Source: Vombatus ursinus (lineage: Eukaryota; Chordata; Mammalia; Diprotodontia; Vombatidae). From it: a stretch of 64,000 nt of DNA. Under the pieces are notes generated by a model, which ran no database searches, was not told the DNA's origin, and was given only the letters and a program-made list of their open reading frames with translations. Within the stretch, counting starts at the first letter, position 1; every line of letters starts with the position of its first letter. Shown here piece by piece: positions 10,246 to 22,905 of this stretch. Position numbers and translations under genes: made by a program. The stretch covers positions 12,987,333 to 13,051,332 of the forward strand of contig NW_020948739.1 in assembly GCF_900497805.2 (NCBI RefSeq), in the 5' to 3' direction.

Positions 10246-10324
10246 CTGGAAGTTACTTTATATTACTGTATGCTGTGTATCCCTGGAGTAGAAAGGGAGA
10301 GTTTTAAAGGGCGAGACTTTTTGT

Positions 10325-10395
10325 CTGGGTGTAGGGCACCTAGGACCTTGTACGCAAGCAAGTACTTCATAAACGTTTGTTGAATTGTATTTTTT
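10325..10395 (+). mobile_element. L2 LINE 3'-terminal fragment
   Basis: Short terminal piece: 'caagcaagtacttcataaa' followed by cgtttgttgaattg. Confidence 0.5.
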
Positions 10396-11190
10396 GACCT
10401 TGGGCATGTCACCTCCTTTTTCTTTGAAGGTTGGACTAGATGAACATCTATGATCCTATCATTATCCAATTTAAGTGATTTTTGTCTTAGGATAGTAAAT
10501 TTTATTTTTTTTTGGTAAGGCCATTGATCATTATGCAATTTGGGAAGTTATCCTAGCAAACAGATTTCTGGCTAATTCTAATGACTTCTTTGGCCACTGG
10601 ACTGATGGGGGGGAAACAAAAAATGAAAACAAGCCAAACTCCCAAGGCCCTCTCCTATGTAATTGTGGTTGAGAAAGGTTCTAATATCATTTGATTAATG
10701 AATAAACACAGTTCATACTTCCTTAACCAGGGGAGGACAAATTTCCTATGAGTCTCTGGATGAAATGGCTTCAGGACAAGTGCTAGAAGGTTTGGGAACA
10801 GTTGCTGGGATGCAGAGGATGGCAAAGGAAGTGTCCCAGATTTTTAGAACATTTGGAAATCCTTCTCGAGGTCTACATCCAAATTGGACGCAGGGTAGAA
10901 AGCAAGGCTGTTCCATTGTGATACAATCTGCCACAGCCGGAAACATGACAAAGCTTCCCAGCCGTGTCAGAGTCTGATAAACCCTAGGAGCAGCTTTCCC
11001 TGGCGCGGAAGAGGGGATGCTATCAAAGCATGCCCTCCAAAGGACTAAACTCAAAATCCCTTCTACTCTTGGTACTTAGGAGGTACAAACAGTCCCATTC
11101 CCTCGAATTTAGGAACGCTCCCATCAGCTGGTCTACAGGAGTAGGGCATTTCAGCTTTAACAAAAGTAGCTTTCTGTTTGTCTTGTGAAG
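10396..11190. other. unique non-coding stretch
   Basis: No repeat recognised. 10740-11060 is slightly richer in GC and carries overlapping frames on both strands (10746-11054 minus, 10765-10977 plus) with no known motif. This is the best place in the first 12 kb to look for conserved non-coding sequence by alignment. Confidence 0.45.
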
Positions 11191-11194
11191 TCAC

Positions 11195-11425
11195 TGTGTA
11201 GGGTGATGGATAAAGCTCTGGGCTCTGGACTTGGAACTCAGAAGACCTGTATCTATGTCCCAGCACCATTAGCCATATGGCCTTGGGCAAGTCACTTAAA
11301 ATCTCTGAACTTCAATTTCCTAATCTGTAAAATAGTTGGGGAAATGTACTGTTCAACTCAGAATTGTTGGGAAGCTCAAATGCAAAAGAGTATGTAAATT
11401 GCTTTATAAATGCTGGTTATTACAT
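11195..11425 (+). mobile_element. MIR/THER1-type CORE-SINE
   Basis: Near full-length forward MIR: 'ggataaagctctgggct', 'ccttgggcaagtcactta', 'tttcctaatctgtaaaat', ending gctttataaatgctgg. Confidence 0.8.
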
Positions 11426-11525
11426 TGCCAACATTCATTCCTCTGAAATTTGGGGCCTATTTTAAGTTCTTCAGTTCAATCTATCTCCCTTTCCCTTGCC
11501 TTCTTCATTTCCTCTTCCCTTACAG

Positions 11526-11660
11526 TGACCACCTCCCTTCCTCCCTCCCTCCCACCCCTTTCTGTATTTCTGTCATTCTCTTTGTCTCTATTTCTGTCTG
11601 TCTCTGTGTGTCTATCTTTATGTTGTATCTGTCTGTCTCTGTGTTCATGATGATTGACAT
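11526..11660. repeat. pyrimidine-rich low-complexity tract
   Basis: ccttcctccctccctccc followed by tctgtctgtctctg-type repeats. The frames on both strands here (11410-11730) are products of this repeat. Confidence 0.9.
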
Positions 11661-11769
11661 ATAGGGTTATGGGAGATTTTTTTTGTTTTGTTTTGTTTTT
11701 AGTTTGATTGTTTGTTTTCCCAGAAGCCAACTCTAGATAAAAAGAAACTCAGGAATAAAAAAAAAAAAA

Positions 11770-11985
11770 GAGCTGCATTCGATCCTCATAACAATCCTAT
11801 GAAGTTAGTGCTATTTTATCCCCATTTTATAGATGAGTAACCTGAGGCTTAGAGAAGTTAAATGGCATGCCCATGATTCCCCAATTAATGAGTATTAGAG
11901 GTGAGATTTCAATCCAGATCACTTCTTACAACAAGACCAGTGGTCTCTCTATTAAACCATGTTTCCATTATACTATGCTTCATCT
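11770..11985 (-). mobile_element. MIR/THER1-type CORE-SINE, antisense
   Basis: Antisense MIR: 'gatcctcataacaatcct', 'cattttatagatgagtaac', 'gcttagagaagttaaatg'. Confidence 0.75.
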
Positions 11986-12815
11986 CCTGCCCAACTTTTC
12001 TGAAATTCTTTTGTTGTTTTATGGCACATTGTCCTGTATAAACAGCATGGAGAAGTAAAATTAGTTATAAAAACCTTCTCCAAAGGAGGCTCATTGTTTG
12101 AATTCTTTACCAATTATCTGTTGGCCAAAACACTGGGTAGGGTTGTCGGGAGACACAGAATAAGGCAGATCATCATAGTAAATGGACCAGTCATTTCAGA
12201 AGACCTTTAATTATGGCTTGGAGTCACCCAGGGAGACATGCCTCGAATGGTGAATGTGTTATAAATAAATCACTTCCTTTCAAGTCTCTTTGGTTAAGGC
12301 TTCTGATAGGTAAGGCTAATTTGATAGCACACTATTCAGATAGCAAAACAAAGTCTTTTCCAACTGAGATATGGAAGTATCCTCCCATGAAATAGAAGGA
12401 ACAACAAAACTCCAATTTCAAAAGCAATGTTCTTCACATATCTAGAGGATCAGCACAAGGAACTGCCTTTACAAAATAACTTTGAGAGTCCTTTCTGCAA
12501 AGTCAAGACCCGATTCATGGAATATTCACAAATCTCTACTATACTTCTTTGTCCCAAACAAAAAGAAATGTAGCCTGAGCTCGGGTAGGTATGATTTTGA
12601 AAGATGTATGGGTCTTCATTTCACACATGTAAGATATATGACCCAATATATCCAATCACCAGGCAAAATGCCGTAGAATCCCTTATGCCACCGGAAGAAC
12701 CAAAAAAAGAAAAGGGGATCTGAGAAAAATTGAATCTAAAATGTCCCCTAAAGTCGATATCAAGAAGCGCCATTTGACAAGGAGAATAAGAAAACAGGAT
12801 TATGGGATCATGACT
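11986..12815. other. unique non-coding stretch
   Basis: No recognised repeat or gene; small frames (12213-12395, 12482-12676) look random. Confidence 0.4.
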
Positions 12816-12925
12816 TTAGAGCCAGAAGACAATTCAGTGACCATCTACTATAACTACCTTATTTTACTAATAAGGAAACTGAGGCTCAGGGAGCTTAAGT
12901 GGCTTGACTATGTAAAACAATATGA
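12815..12925 (-). mobile_element. MIR fragment, antisense
   Basis: 'aaggaaactgaggctcagg' and 'gagcttaagtggcttgac' mark the MIR core in antisense. Confidence 0.65.
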
Positions 12926-13089
12926 ATACAGATCAATATTAACATGTGTAAGAAGATATTGTTTTTTTCTGTTAAATACTCATTTTACTTATTAAAGTAT
13001 AGTTTATTATTTCACACAGAAATTATTAGAAGTTTTTGACCCTTGTCAGCATCTTTTCCAATTACCCTATTACCAATAAGCGGTTAGGT

Positions 13090-13345
13090 AGGGCATGAGA
13101 TAGAGCACTAGGCCTGGAGTCTGGAAGACCTGAGTTCAAATCCAACCTCAGATACTTAATAGAGCTGCAAACTGGGCAAGTCACTTAATCTCTCTCTGCC
13201 TCAGTTTCCTCATATGTAAAATGGGGATAATAATAGCATCTACCTTAGAGAATTGTTATAAGGACCAAATGAGATAATATTTTAGAAGTGGTTAGCACAG
13301 TACCTGGTACATAGTAAGCACTTTATAAATACTTATTTCTTTACC
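13090..13345 (+). mobile_element. MIR/THER1-type CORE-SINE
   Basis: Forward, near full length: 'tagagcactaggcctgg', 'gggcaagtcacttaatct', 'ctcagtttcctcatatgt', 'acagtacctggtacatag'. Confidence 0.85.
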
Positions 13346-13479
13346 ACACAGAAGCTGTAGAATTTTAGCAGCTGGCAGCTTTGGTAGTCCCATTAATGAT
13401 AATCAGTCTTAACACTACCATCAAGAAGTTTGCTTTGCTTTGTGAGTTTCTCAGATATCTTATGATACATGCTACATAC

Positions 13480-13612
13480 ATAGATGTTTGCATGTTTCCT
13501 CCCCCATTAGACTGTGAGCTCCTTGAGAGCAAGGAATGTCTTTTAACTTTCTTAGCACAATGCCTGGCACATAATAGATACTTAATAAATGCTTATCAAC
13601 TGACAGATTCTA
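13480..13612 (+). mobile_element. L2 LINE 3' end
   Basis: 'agactgtgagctccttgag', 'aatgcctggcacataata', 'taataaatgcttatcaac' in order. Confidence 0.85.
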
Positions 13613-13819
13613 AGCATAGGCTTTTGAGAGTGGAAAAGAGGAGAAAGGAGGCAAAACTGGAAGTCGAAGGGAATTAAGAAAAGATAAAATAAAAAAATAA
13701 ATAAATCACAGTGACTCTCAAAAGCCTTCCAGTTGATGGCATGAAAGTATATAGGTTGAATGTGTCTAGTCCTTTCTATGGCAGTAACTGCAGTCATTTC
13801 CAGTCATGATCCAAAAAGC

Positions 13820-14095
13820 TGTTACTTCGATCAGGAAGCAGGTAGACACCATCATGACTAGAATGCTAGAATTGGCATATAGGATACCTGAATTTGAATC
13901 CTCCCTCAATAATTACTAGCTGCATGAACCAGGGCAAGTGTCCTAAATTCTCAGCTTCAGTTTCCTCTTCTGAAAAATGGGTATACTACCACCTGTCTTG
14001 CAGGGTCACTGTCAAGATCAAATGGGATAACATACATAAAGCATTTCACAAATCTTAAAGCACAATATAAAGGCTAGCTATTGTTATTCTCTTTC
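13820..14095 (+). mobile_element. MIR/THER1-type CORE-SINE
   Basis: Diverged forward MIR: 'gaatttgaatcctccctc', 'agggcaagtgtcctaaa', 'cagtttcctcttctgaaa'. Confidence 0.7.
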
Positions 14096-14119
14096 TAAGA
14101 ATCATGAATGTCAGTATTA

Positions 14120-15860
14120 AAAAAGAGTCTTGGAATCCTTCAGTCTAACTTATATCTGAACAGAACCCCATGATTACAGACCCCCCCCCAATAATATGGT
14201 CATCTATATGTAACTAAAAATTTTATAGCAAAAGGGTTATCTTTTACATCCTGAGACAATCATTTCCAATTTTGGAGAGATCTAATTGTTAGGGAGTTTT
14301 TCATTCTGTCAATTCTAGCTAGATCTGTCTCTGCAACTTCGACCCAATGCTTCCAGCCCTGTTGTCTGAAGTACAAAAAGAATAATTCTAATCTGTTTCC
14401 AAAGGATAACCCCTCAAATACTAGAAGAAAGTCATGTGGGGGGCAGCTGGGTGGTGCAATGGATAGAGCACCGGCCCTGGAGTTAGGAGGACCTGAGTTC
14501 AAATCCTGCCTTAGACAGTTGACGCTTACTAGCTGTGTGATCCTGGGCAAGTCACTTAACCCCAACTGCCTCACCAAAAAAAAAAAAAGAAGAAGAAGTC
14601 ATCATGACTCCCATTTTTCCCAGCTAAACATCTTTAGTTCCATCAATCATTCCATGAATAACATGTTACTTAGACCCTGCAACCCCTTGTCGTCTTGTTC
14701 TGAACATACTCTATATTGCCAATGTCTTTCTTAAAATACGGTATCCAAAAATTAACATAAAACTCTAAATGTAGTCTAACCTGGGCAAAGGGAAGAACCG
14801 TGACAATCGTTGCTCTAGGCATTATACATTTCTTAGTGTGGCCTAAGATCACATTAGCTTTTGGGTTTTGTTTTGTTTCGTGTTTTTGGCTAGCATTTAA
14901 ATTGCTTGCAATATTGAGTTTGTAGTCTATTCCTCCTACCCCATCTCTTTCCCAAAAAGATTATCTCATCATACTTTCCTCACCTTGTATTTGTATGATT
15001 TTTTAAACCCATATGGAAGATTTACATTTTTCAATATTAATTTCTCTTAGATTTAACCAAACATTCTAGCCCACTAAGATTATGGGGTTTTTTGTTTATT
15101 TTTTAATCATAACTTTCAACCAGTATTTTAACTAAGAACAACATGAAAATTTTATAAATATTTATGGTTTCACTAAAATAATTGATAAAATGACTAAAGA
15201 GTACAGAATCATAGATAAATCATAATGGTACTCCATTAAACATATCCCTCTATATTGAGCCATTCATTAATGGATTTTTTCATCTTGTCATGCAGCCAGT
15301 CTCTATCTGTATTATCATCTATCCTGACATCTCTCCATTTTATCATACATTTTGGATGAATAATAGGCATCTTAAAATACTCTGTTGACATCTTCGCATA
15401 CTAGATCCTCGTCATTTTCTTGATATGAGAGGTTAATCTGTTTGTCAACAAAGGAAATGAGGTTGGTCTGGTATCACCTGTTCTTGTTAAAGTCATGTTG
15501 AATCTTAGTGATCACCAGTTCTGTTCCTAGGTTTTCTCAAACCATCCCTTTAAAAGCTTTCTTGGGAATTGAAATCAAGCTCTTCATCCATTCTTCTGAA
15601 AACTCCACCTTCTCAAAAAAAATTCAGAGTTGCTGATCTCTAGTACCCCAGTATTATAGCACCCCTGGCCCTCTGCTGTTCTCTATGATTTTTTCAAAAC
15701 TCTTCCAGAGTGCCTCAGCATCCTCATTTGCCATTTCTTGAGTTACTTTTAATTGCAATCTGTTTGGACCAGTGACTTCAATTCACTGTGAAATGCTAGA
15801 TGTTCTCTTATTATTTCCTTATTTATCTTAATTTTCAATTATCTTTTAATCATTTTTGAT
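14120..15860 (-). mobile_element. long antisense CR1/L3-type LINE, split by a SINE
   Basis: About 1.6 kb of LINE excluding the insertion. Anchors: 'aaacatctttagttcc' (14626), 'ggtatccaaaaattaac' (14741), 'taagatcacattagctttt' (14845), 'aaaggaaatgaggttggtct' (15449) and 'cttagtgatcaccagttc' (15505), all in the antisense order of the 3' UTR and reverse-transcriptase end of this family. Coding capacity is gone. The left limit is set by the 14120 text; the right limit is fuzzy. Confidence 0.65.
14437..14589 (+). mobile_element. short tRNA-SINE (WSINE1-like)
   Basis: Complete forward copy: 'gggcagctgggtggtgcaat' head, 'gtcacttaaccccaactgc' 3' end, then A-run. Target duplication gaagaa(a)gtcat on both sides. 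It lies inside the CR1/L3. The 91-codon frame at 14459-14734 is SINE text. Confidence 0.9.
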
Positions 15861-16430
15861 CTATCCTTCCTAGCCTAAGATCATTAAAATCATTCCCTTT
15901 GGAAGGAAAAAACAAAAAGAAAATGAGACTTGAACTTTGTGACCTTCTTTCTATCATTCCTTATGCTTGTCTAGTCTAGTCAAAGTAGCAGGTCTCTCTT
16001 TGATCTTCCTATTACCCCCAACAAAATGTACAATTGCCTTTTTTTTTAAATGGCATTCAGTACAAACCTTAACTTTTGCTAAGCACATTGACTAGCTTTG
16101 TTGACATTATTCTTGCAGAATCATGCCATTCTTTTGTAATTTGTCCTTACTTTCATCTTCTACACACATTTTTCTTAGGTCTAGGTTTGTTGATGAGTTT
16201 TTTGTGTTCAAAATCCAGGAGTGTTCTGGAACCAGCTCCAATGGGCTCAATAGAGGTAATTATTAAATTTTCAATGTGTTCATTTACAACTTAGAAACTA
16301 GCAAACACTACAAATCAGGATTTGATTTATTGTTTTCTTATTGTCTAGATGTGATGGAGAAAATATTAATGATACAGATTAAATTTAAGTGTGTCATATA
16401 TACACATATATCTTTCTCCAAAACCTTTGA
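15861..16430. other. unclassified stretch
   Basis: No clear family; may include further decayed CR1/L3. The 72-codon frame at 16076-16294 has no known motif. Confidence 0.4.
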
Positions 16431-16590
16431 AATGGGCTATATAAGGTAGTGAATTCCTCATCAGCTGTTCAACTACAGGTTGACTGGGCAATCACTTCAA
16501 AGGGGATGTTGTATTTGAGATTAAAGCTTCAATTAGAAGCTGCACTAGGTGATCCCTAAGGTCCTTCTCAACTAAGATTCTATGAGGCCA
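16430..16590 (+). mobile_element. CR1/L3-type LINE 3' terminus
   Basis: Ends in 'taaggtccttctcaactaag' followed by attctatgag, the characteristic terminal text of CR1-clade LINEs. Confidence 0.7.
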
Positions 16591-18140
16591 ATGTTAACCT
16601 TCAGTGATTAGAAGAGGCAGGTTTAGTCGCAATGTGTTTAATATTTAAATTTGCAATCCTTACAATAAGGATTGACAATGAGGAATGTTCAGATGGGTGG
16701 CATTGGCTTTTGATTTCTTGAAACTCTTGGGAGCTAGGGTGAGGCACACTTGTAGAACTAAATAACTCTTAAAGAGACAAAGAAAATTACTATAAAGATT
16801 GATTGACCCTAATTAAACCTAGACAGTATATTTCTGGGTCTGATTAAAAGTGAACTTCTTGAAGCAACTGAATGGATCTCCAAAATAAATGTACATAAAC
16901 ACCCAGCAGGTGAGGCCCCTTGTGCCTAGAATAGTGTCAGGCATCTAACAGGGTAGCAATGAATATTAATAGCAATGATAATCAGGGATGAGTTAGTAAA
17001 AAACCAGAGCCTCAGGTTAATTCTTCCCTTCCTTCTGACTGTGCCCATTGTTCCCTCCCATGACCTGCTCAGTCATCTCTACATTTCCAGCTAAAGAAGG
17101 TCCAGTTACCATGAAGAAGCTTCTGTAATTGAAGGTTCCATTTGATGTTGAGAAACTTAAATTTAAAAAAAAAGCCATTAATATTATACATAGTGAACAC
17201 TTACTGTACTGACAAATTGTTCTGTCAAGGCTGACTTCAGCACTGCACTGAAAAGCCTGAAACTTTAAAGCGTGGTCAAGCATTGACACATCACTAAAGC
17301 AGAAACCCTGATATTTGAGTCTTCAGACTGAATAGATTAAATGCATTTAAAAATACCTTCCCTAAAACTATTCATAATAGTTTTAGGTGACAGTTGCACT
17401 GGGGCATCTCTATTTGTTTTGTTCAGCTATATTCCTTTGTTTCTATCTGAGACGTTTCAGTGACAGTGGACAATGGGATCTGCCAGACAGAAAATGGGTG
17501 GGAATGAAATTAACCCTCCAGAGCAATGGCAGGCACCTGTGCTATGAGCTCATTGTGAAATAACCACCTACCTTGGTAACTTAGATAATGTCCAAAATAA
17601 TTAGGCACTGAGTATATAGGCTCAGTACCCTATGAACAAAGAAATTGCTTAATGACTACACTGTAATGGTTGTCTCACTTTGGAAATCTAGTCTGAGAAC
17701 TGTCAAAGGGGAGTGACTTTTATCAATTTTTTTGATGTCAGGTCACTACCCTGAAAAATAATTATGGGTAAATATATGTGAGGTGGAAAGGGAAGTCATG
17801 CATGCTGGAAATTCTCATTTAAGGTGTCATTTGTATAAAGCATGCCCAGGTCCACTTGGATGATTTTTTTCCCTACTCTCATTTATAATTCCAAGTTCAA
17901 GCAGTATTATGGATAGAGAAAGGGGAGAAGGGATGACTTCACTTTGTTGATATTTGTTGCCTAAATTTTTCCTTCTATTAGCATGCCCCCCCTTTCCTTC
18001 TATTAGCAGCTCCTGAGCTGTACTATTGTTCAGGTACCCCTGATCCTCACTAGGCACCATTCTTGTATATTTTGTCTTAGATTCTGGAGCATTCTGACTT
18101 TAAGCAGACTTGAATACCTACTTCTTCAGGACACAAAAAG
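16591..18140. other. low-repeat unique stretch
   Basis: 1.5 kb in which I recognise no mobile element or gene. Frames at 17017-17289 and 17827-18060 on the minus strand have no known motif. Candidate for conserved non-coding sequence. Confidence 0.5.
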
Positions 18141-18149
18141 GGGCCCTCT

Positions 18150-18838
18150 TCTTTCCTCTGACACTGTCAACACTATGGTATAGGCACTTATCAACTCACA
18201 TCTGTATCATTGCAATAGCCTGCTGGTTGGTCTCCTTGCCTCAGGCTTCTCAACGTTCCAATCTATCCACCATTCAACTGCCAAAGTGATGTTCCTAAAG
18301 CCCAGGTCTTACCATGTCACTCCCCCATGCAACAAACCCCATTACATTGAAGATCAAATGTAAAAACTTTTGTTTGACTTTTAAAACCCTTAATAAACTG
18401 GCCTTTCCTACATCTCCAGTCTTCTTACATTCTATTTACTGGGAGATCCAGTGACATTGGCCTTCTAGTAGTTCTTCACACAGGAAACTTCCTCTCCTTC
18501 ATCTGTATATTTCTATTAGCTGTCTCCCATACCTGAAATCCTTTTCCTCTTTATCTCTGCCTTTGGCTTACCTGGCTACTTTCACATCTCAGCTAAAATC
18601 CCATATTCTATAAGAAGTCTTTCCCAGTTCTCCATAATGTGTTTTCCTTCTGAGATTATCTTTAATTGTCCTGTATATAACTTGTTTGTATATAGTTGTT
18701 TACATTTCTGCCTCCCCTATTCCCCCTTCCACCTTAGATTATGAGATGAGAGACTGTTTTTCCTTTTCCTTTCTTTGTAACTTAGCACTGTGTTTAACAC
18801 ATAGTAGGTGTTTAATGAATGCTTATTGACTTGATTTC
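18150..18838 (+). mobile_element. L2 LINE 3' end, forward, tail to tail with the next copy
   Basis: Encodes decayed reverse-transcriptase C-terminus (phrases CNSLLVGLLAS and MFLKPRSYHVTP can be read near 18215-18320). It ends with 'acacatagtaggtgtttaat' and gcttattgactt. About 690 bp. Confidence 0.85.
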
Positions 18839-18849
18839 CTATGCTCTAG

Positions 18850-20262
18850 CAGTATTTTATAATAGATATAATCAATCAATAATAAATCAGCATTTGTTAA
18901 GTGCCTACTACATGCCAGGCCCTGGACTGAATGCTGGAGATACAAAAAGAAGCAAAAGACAGTCCCTGACCACTAGGAGCTTACAATCTAATGGGTGAGA
19001 TAACATGCAAACAAATATATAGAAAGCAAGCAATATACAGGATAAATAGGAAATCATTAACAGAGGGGAGTGACTAGAATTAAGAGGTATAGGGGTAAGT
19101 TTCAAGTTAAAGATGGGATTTTAGTTGGGACTTCAAGGAAGTTAGGGAAATTAGTAGACAGAGTTGAGGAAGGGGAGCATTCCAGGTATAGGGCACAGAC
19201 AGAGAAAATGCTCAGAGCTGAGAGATGGAGTGTCTTCTTCATGGACCAGCCAGGAGTCCAGTGTTACTGCATCTAAGAGCATGTAGCAGCGTATAAGGTG
19301 TAAGAAGACTGGAAAGGTAGGGGAAGTCTGAGATATGAAGTGCTGTGAATGCCAAGCAGAGCATTTTGCATTTGATCCTGAAGACAAAAGGAGCTGATTG
19401 GGTGGAGCAACATGGTCAGAACTCTACTTTAGGAAAATCACTTCGGTGGATGAATGGAGGGTGGATTGGAGTGGAGAGAGATTTGAGGCAGGCAGATTCA
19501 CTAGCAGGCTATTTCAATAGTCCAGGCATGAGGCCCAAGTGATGAGAGCCTATACTAGAGTGACGGTAGTGTCAGAGGAGAGAAGAGAGTATATGCAAGA
19601 AATGTAACAGGGGTGAAATCAATAGGGTTTGTCAGCAGATTGACTATGGGGAGTGAGAAATAATAAGGAATTGAAATTGTAAGTCAGAGAGATTGGGAGG
19701 ATAGTGTTACCCTCTACAGTAAAAGGGAAGGTAGGATGGGAGGGTGAGATTAAGGGAAAATATAATGAGTTCTGTTTTGGACATGTTTAGTTTAAGATGC
19801 CTACTAGACATATACTTTGAGATGCTGGAAAGGCAGTTGGAGGGGAAATATTGGAGGTCAGCAGAGAGGTTCAACCTAGAGGTGGTAATTATATCTGTGG
19901 AGCTGATAAGATCACCAGGTAATGTGGTGGTAGAAGAGAAGAGAGCCCAGGATCAAAACCTGAGTGACACCTAAAATTAGAGGGTGTGATCTGAATGAGG
20001 ATTTAGCAAAGGAGACTGAGAAGAAGCAGTCAGATAAGAGGAGAACCAGGAGAGAGTGGTGGCCCGAAAACCAAGAAAGAAAGCAGTCTCAAGAAAGAGA
20101 AAGTGATCAACAGTATTAAAGGTTTCAGAAAGGTCAAAGAGAATAAGGATGGAGAAAATGTCATTGTTTTTGTCAACTAAGAGATCATTAGTAACTGTGG
20201 AGACAGTAGTTATAATGAGAGATATATGGAATTGGTGGATCATTCAATTACCTTAGGCCTTT
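18850..20262 (-). mobile_element. L2 LINE 3' 1.4 kb with reverse-transcriptase remnant, antisense
   Basis: The minus-strand frame 19977-20243 contains LVDKNNDIFSILILF then DLSETFNTVDH, a clear match to reverse-transcriptase motif A of L2 (consensus DLSAAFDTVDH; the second catalytic Asp has become Asn here), followed by LGFRATTLSWFSSYL. Further frames (19151-19387) are the 3' UTR. Reverse transcriptase copies the LINE RNA into a nicked target; this copy is decayed and cannot act. Its 3' end is at the low coordinate, next to the L2 at 18150-18838. Confidence 0.9.
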
Positions 20263-20269
20263 GGGAAAA

Positions 20270-20490
20270 TATTATTTATTTAGAAGACTTGGAAGAGATG
20301 TAATCAAAGAGAAAAAAAATAGGATCAATTTGGGAGTCAAAATGAAATTTTCTCTGCCTGTGGTGCCTTTGAGGTTAGATTTTTATCTCTAAGAGAGCAG
20401 CTTCTCTGGTCACATTTTTGCTATGACCCATTTTTCTCCTTACACTCCAGGGTGATTGAAGGAGAAGGTGGGGAGAATCTTGAGATTACA
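20270..20490. other. unclassified stretch
   Basis: No family recognised; possibly the far edge of the antisense L2. Confidence 0.35.
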
Positions 20491-20494
20491 TAGT

Positions 20495-20675
20495 TGGGTG
20501 GGATCATTTAGTATAACTATCTTATTTTGTAGATGAGAGAAAAGAGATACAGAGACAAGAAGGCATATGCCCAAAGTAACAGGAAGGGTCAGAGCCAAGG
20601 TTTGGATCCAAGTCCTTTGGCTATAGTCAGTGACCTTTCCATTTCATCAAAACAGCCCCCAGTCCTACTAGTTTC
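20495..20675 (-). mobile_element. MIR, antisense
   Basis: 'ttttgtagatgagagaaaag', 'aaggtttggatccaagtcc'. Confidence 0.65.
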
Positions 20676-20769
20676 AGAAAAGTAATTTAAACAAGTCAGA
20701 GCTGGGAAGAGATTTAAAAGGTCATCTAGAACATCCCCCTGGAGAAACCCATCCGCCAACCCTTAGAAA

Positions 20770-20970
20770 CATAGATTTAGATCCAGAACAGACCTTACAA
20801 GTCATCAAATTCAATCCTCTAATTTTGCAGATGAGTAAATTTGAGCCTGGGGTCCAACAGAGATTAAAAAGCTTAAGGTCACATAGCTAGTAAGTGGAAC
20901 AACCAGACTTGAACCCAGGTCCTCTGAGTTTAAATCCATCCTTCTTTTCACTATACTATGCTGCCTCACA
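20770..20970 (-). mobile_element. MIR, antisense
   Basis: 'aattttgcagatgagtaaa', 'gtcacatagctagtaagtgg', 'gaacccaggtcctctgag', ending in tgctgcctcac. Confidence 0.8.
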
Positions 20971-22660
20971 TATAAGGTCTATAATTTGTACTATAACACT
21001 AAATGAATAACAATGGATTTATTTGAATGTTGCAATATTTAGCTAAGAAACAACTAAAATTAAATCTTTATGTTTCTTCTAATTCTTGCTCCAAGTGAAA
21101 TTTCTATCTTTTGACAACTAGATGTTTAAGTCATATTAGGTGATAAAACAAAAGTATTCTATATAAAACACTAAACAGTGGTTGCATCATGAGGGAATGT
21201 CTCTGAGCTCTAATCTTAACTCTTCCATTTACTAGACTATAACTTAGTCAATAAACAACAAACCAACCACGTGCTTTCTCTGAACAGACAGAACTTATTA
21301 GACAGATCCTATTAATCATATGCATCATGATTTGCTAATGTCATCCAGACTCCACTCAGCTCTAGATTGTCTGGACTACTGGGTCCAGAGGTGGCATATT
21401 TTAAAAGGTAAGTGCCCCTCCTCTAGGCTCGAGTCTTATCCCAGTTCACACCAGCTTAGCAGGGTAAGATTCATATGCTCCTGAACCCTGCCTTTGCAGC
21501 CCCTCTTTCACATGGCACTCCTTATTCAACCCCATAAATGCCCTCATCAAGTCAGTGTATCATGTGCTAAAGGCATACAGTCTCTTACAGAATGAGGTAT
21601 TTGAAACTTGTCTCAATGACTCACTGGGCCGACACATCATTGGAAATGTAGTCAAATGGATGTGCCCTCTTATATGAATAATATTCAGATCTCATGTTGG
21701 GATTTCATATTCTTTATTTCCTTTGCTCTTCATAATTAAGCCCTCTGAAGGGAGTCAGATAGTATCGTCATCGCCATATTACAGGTGCCAAAATGGAGGC
21801 CCAGAAAGGCCTGGTGATTTGCCTTAGCTAAGAAAGTGTGTACTGGAAAGGTGAGAGATATAGCGGAAATTTAGTCAGCATAAAAAAAGATATAAATAAA
21901 ATTTTGTTTTTGAAAAAAAAAAAAGACAGACCTTCAACACGAGAGAATAAAAGGTCTGTACTTTCAGCTTCACTCTCACCATGTGTTATTCAGATAGTTC
22001 AGGTCCGAGGAGAAGAAGATTGCCTGTTTAGTAAGCCCAAAATATGTTTGCCTGAGGGGGCAGAGATGGGGAGAAGGCAGTCAAATATGTGGGAGGAGTA
22101 AGAGGGAGAAATTTCTTTAGAATGTTGCTTCACTTGCAACCCCAAATTCAATTTCTTTCTTCAGGAGAATTTATGTAATATCATATACATTTTATTTATT
22201 TTATGTAGCTATTTATGAGCTTGTTTAAATCTTCTGTATCTTTTTCAGGTTTCCATAGTAAAATAAAGTCCATCCTTGACGTTAAAAAAAAAAGAAAGAG
22301 AAAAGTGAGTCCACTGGCTGAGATCCCTTGAAAAAATGTACTTTTTTTGTTGTTTTGTGCTTTCCACATCTACATCAATACATTAAGCACAGTGGGTGCT
22401 CAAAAATATTCTTGAAACAATGAAATGAATTTGTTTTGGTTGGCTTATGGACAGCAGAGCCTGGGACCAAAGCAATAGATACTGTGGACTATGTAGGTCC
22501 CTTGCCACTTTCATGTACATAGTGGGATGAAAAGTTCAAATACAGAGTTGGATTCATCCTCAGGGCAAAGAGTCTCTGGCCTAGTTTGTGGTCCTCCTTA
22601 GGAAGAGTCTTTCATGAATTTGTTGGCTTAAAAAAATTAGATACTTAGCAGGCTGAAATC
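20971..22660. other. low-repeat unique stretch
   Basis: Mostly unique. A weak antisense MIR may lie at 21740-21840. 21300-21650 is free of recognisable repeats. A-runs at 21915 and 22285. The frame 21838-22101 looks random. Confidence 0.45.
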
Positions 22661-22664
22661 ATGA

Positions 22665-22905
22665 ATGATAATAGCTAACTCTAATAAAGCACTTTAAAGT
22701 TTACAAAGCACTTCATATGTTATCTCATTCAATCATCACAACAACCTTGGGAGGCAGGTGTTATTATTATCTAAATTTTACAGATGAAGAAACCGAGGCT
22801 GAAAATATTAAGGGACTTGCCTAGTGTCACACAAACTAAGTGTCTGATTTAGGATTTGAATTCATGTCTTCCTGATTCAAAGTCCTATTTACTGTCTGGG
22901 TGACC
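22665..22905 (-). mobile_element. MIR/THER1-type CORE-SINE, antisense
   Basis: Near full length: 'aaagcactttaaagttta', 'atcacaacaaccttggg', 'cagatgaagaaaccgagg', 'catgtcttcctgattcaaag'. Confidence 0.85.

Noticed and set aside
19977-20243. reverse-transcriptase-like gene
   Set aside because: L2 LINE remnant, truncated, with a changed catalytic position and no upstream ORF.
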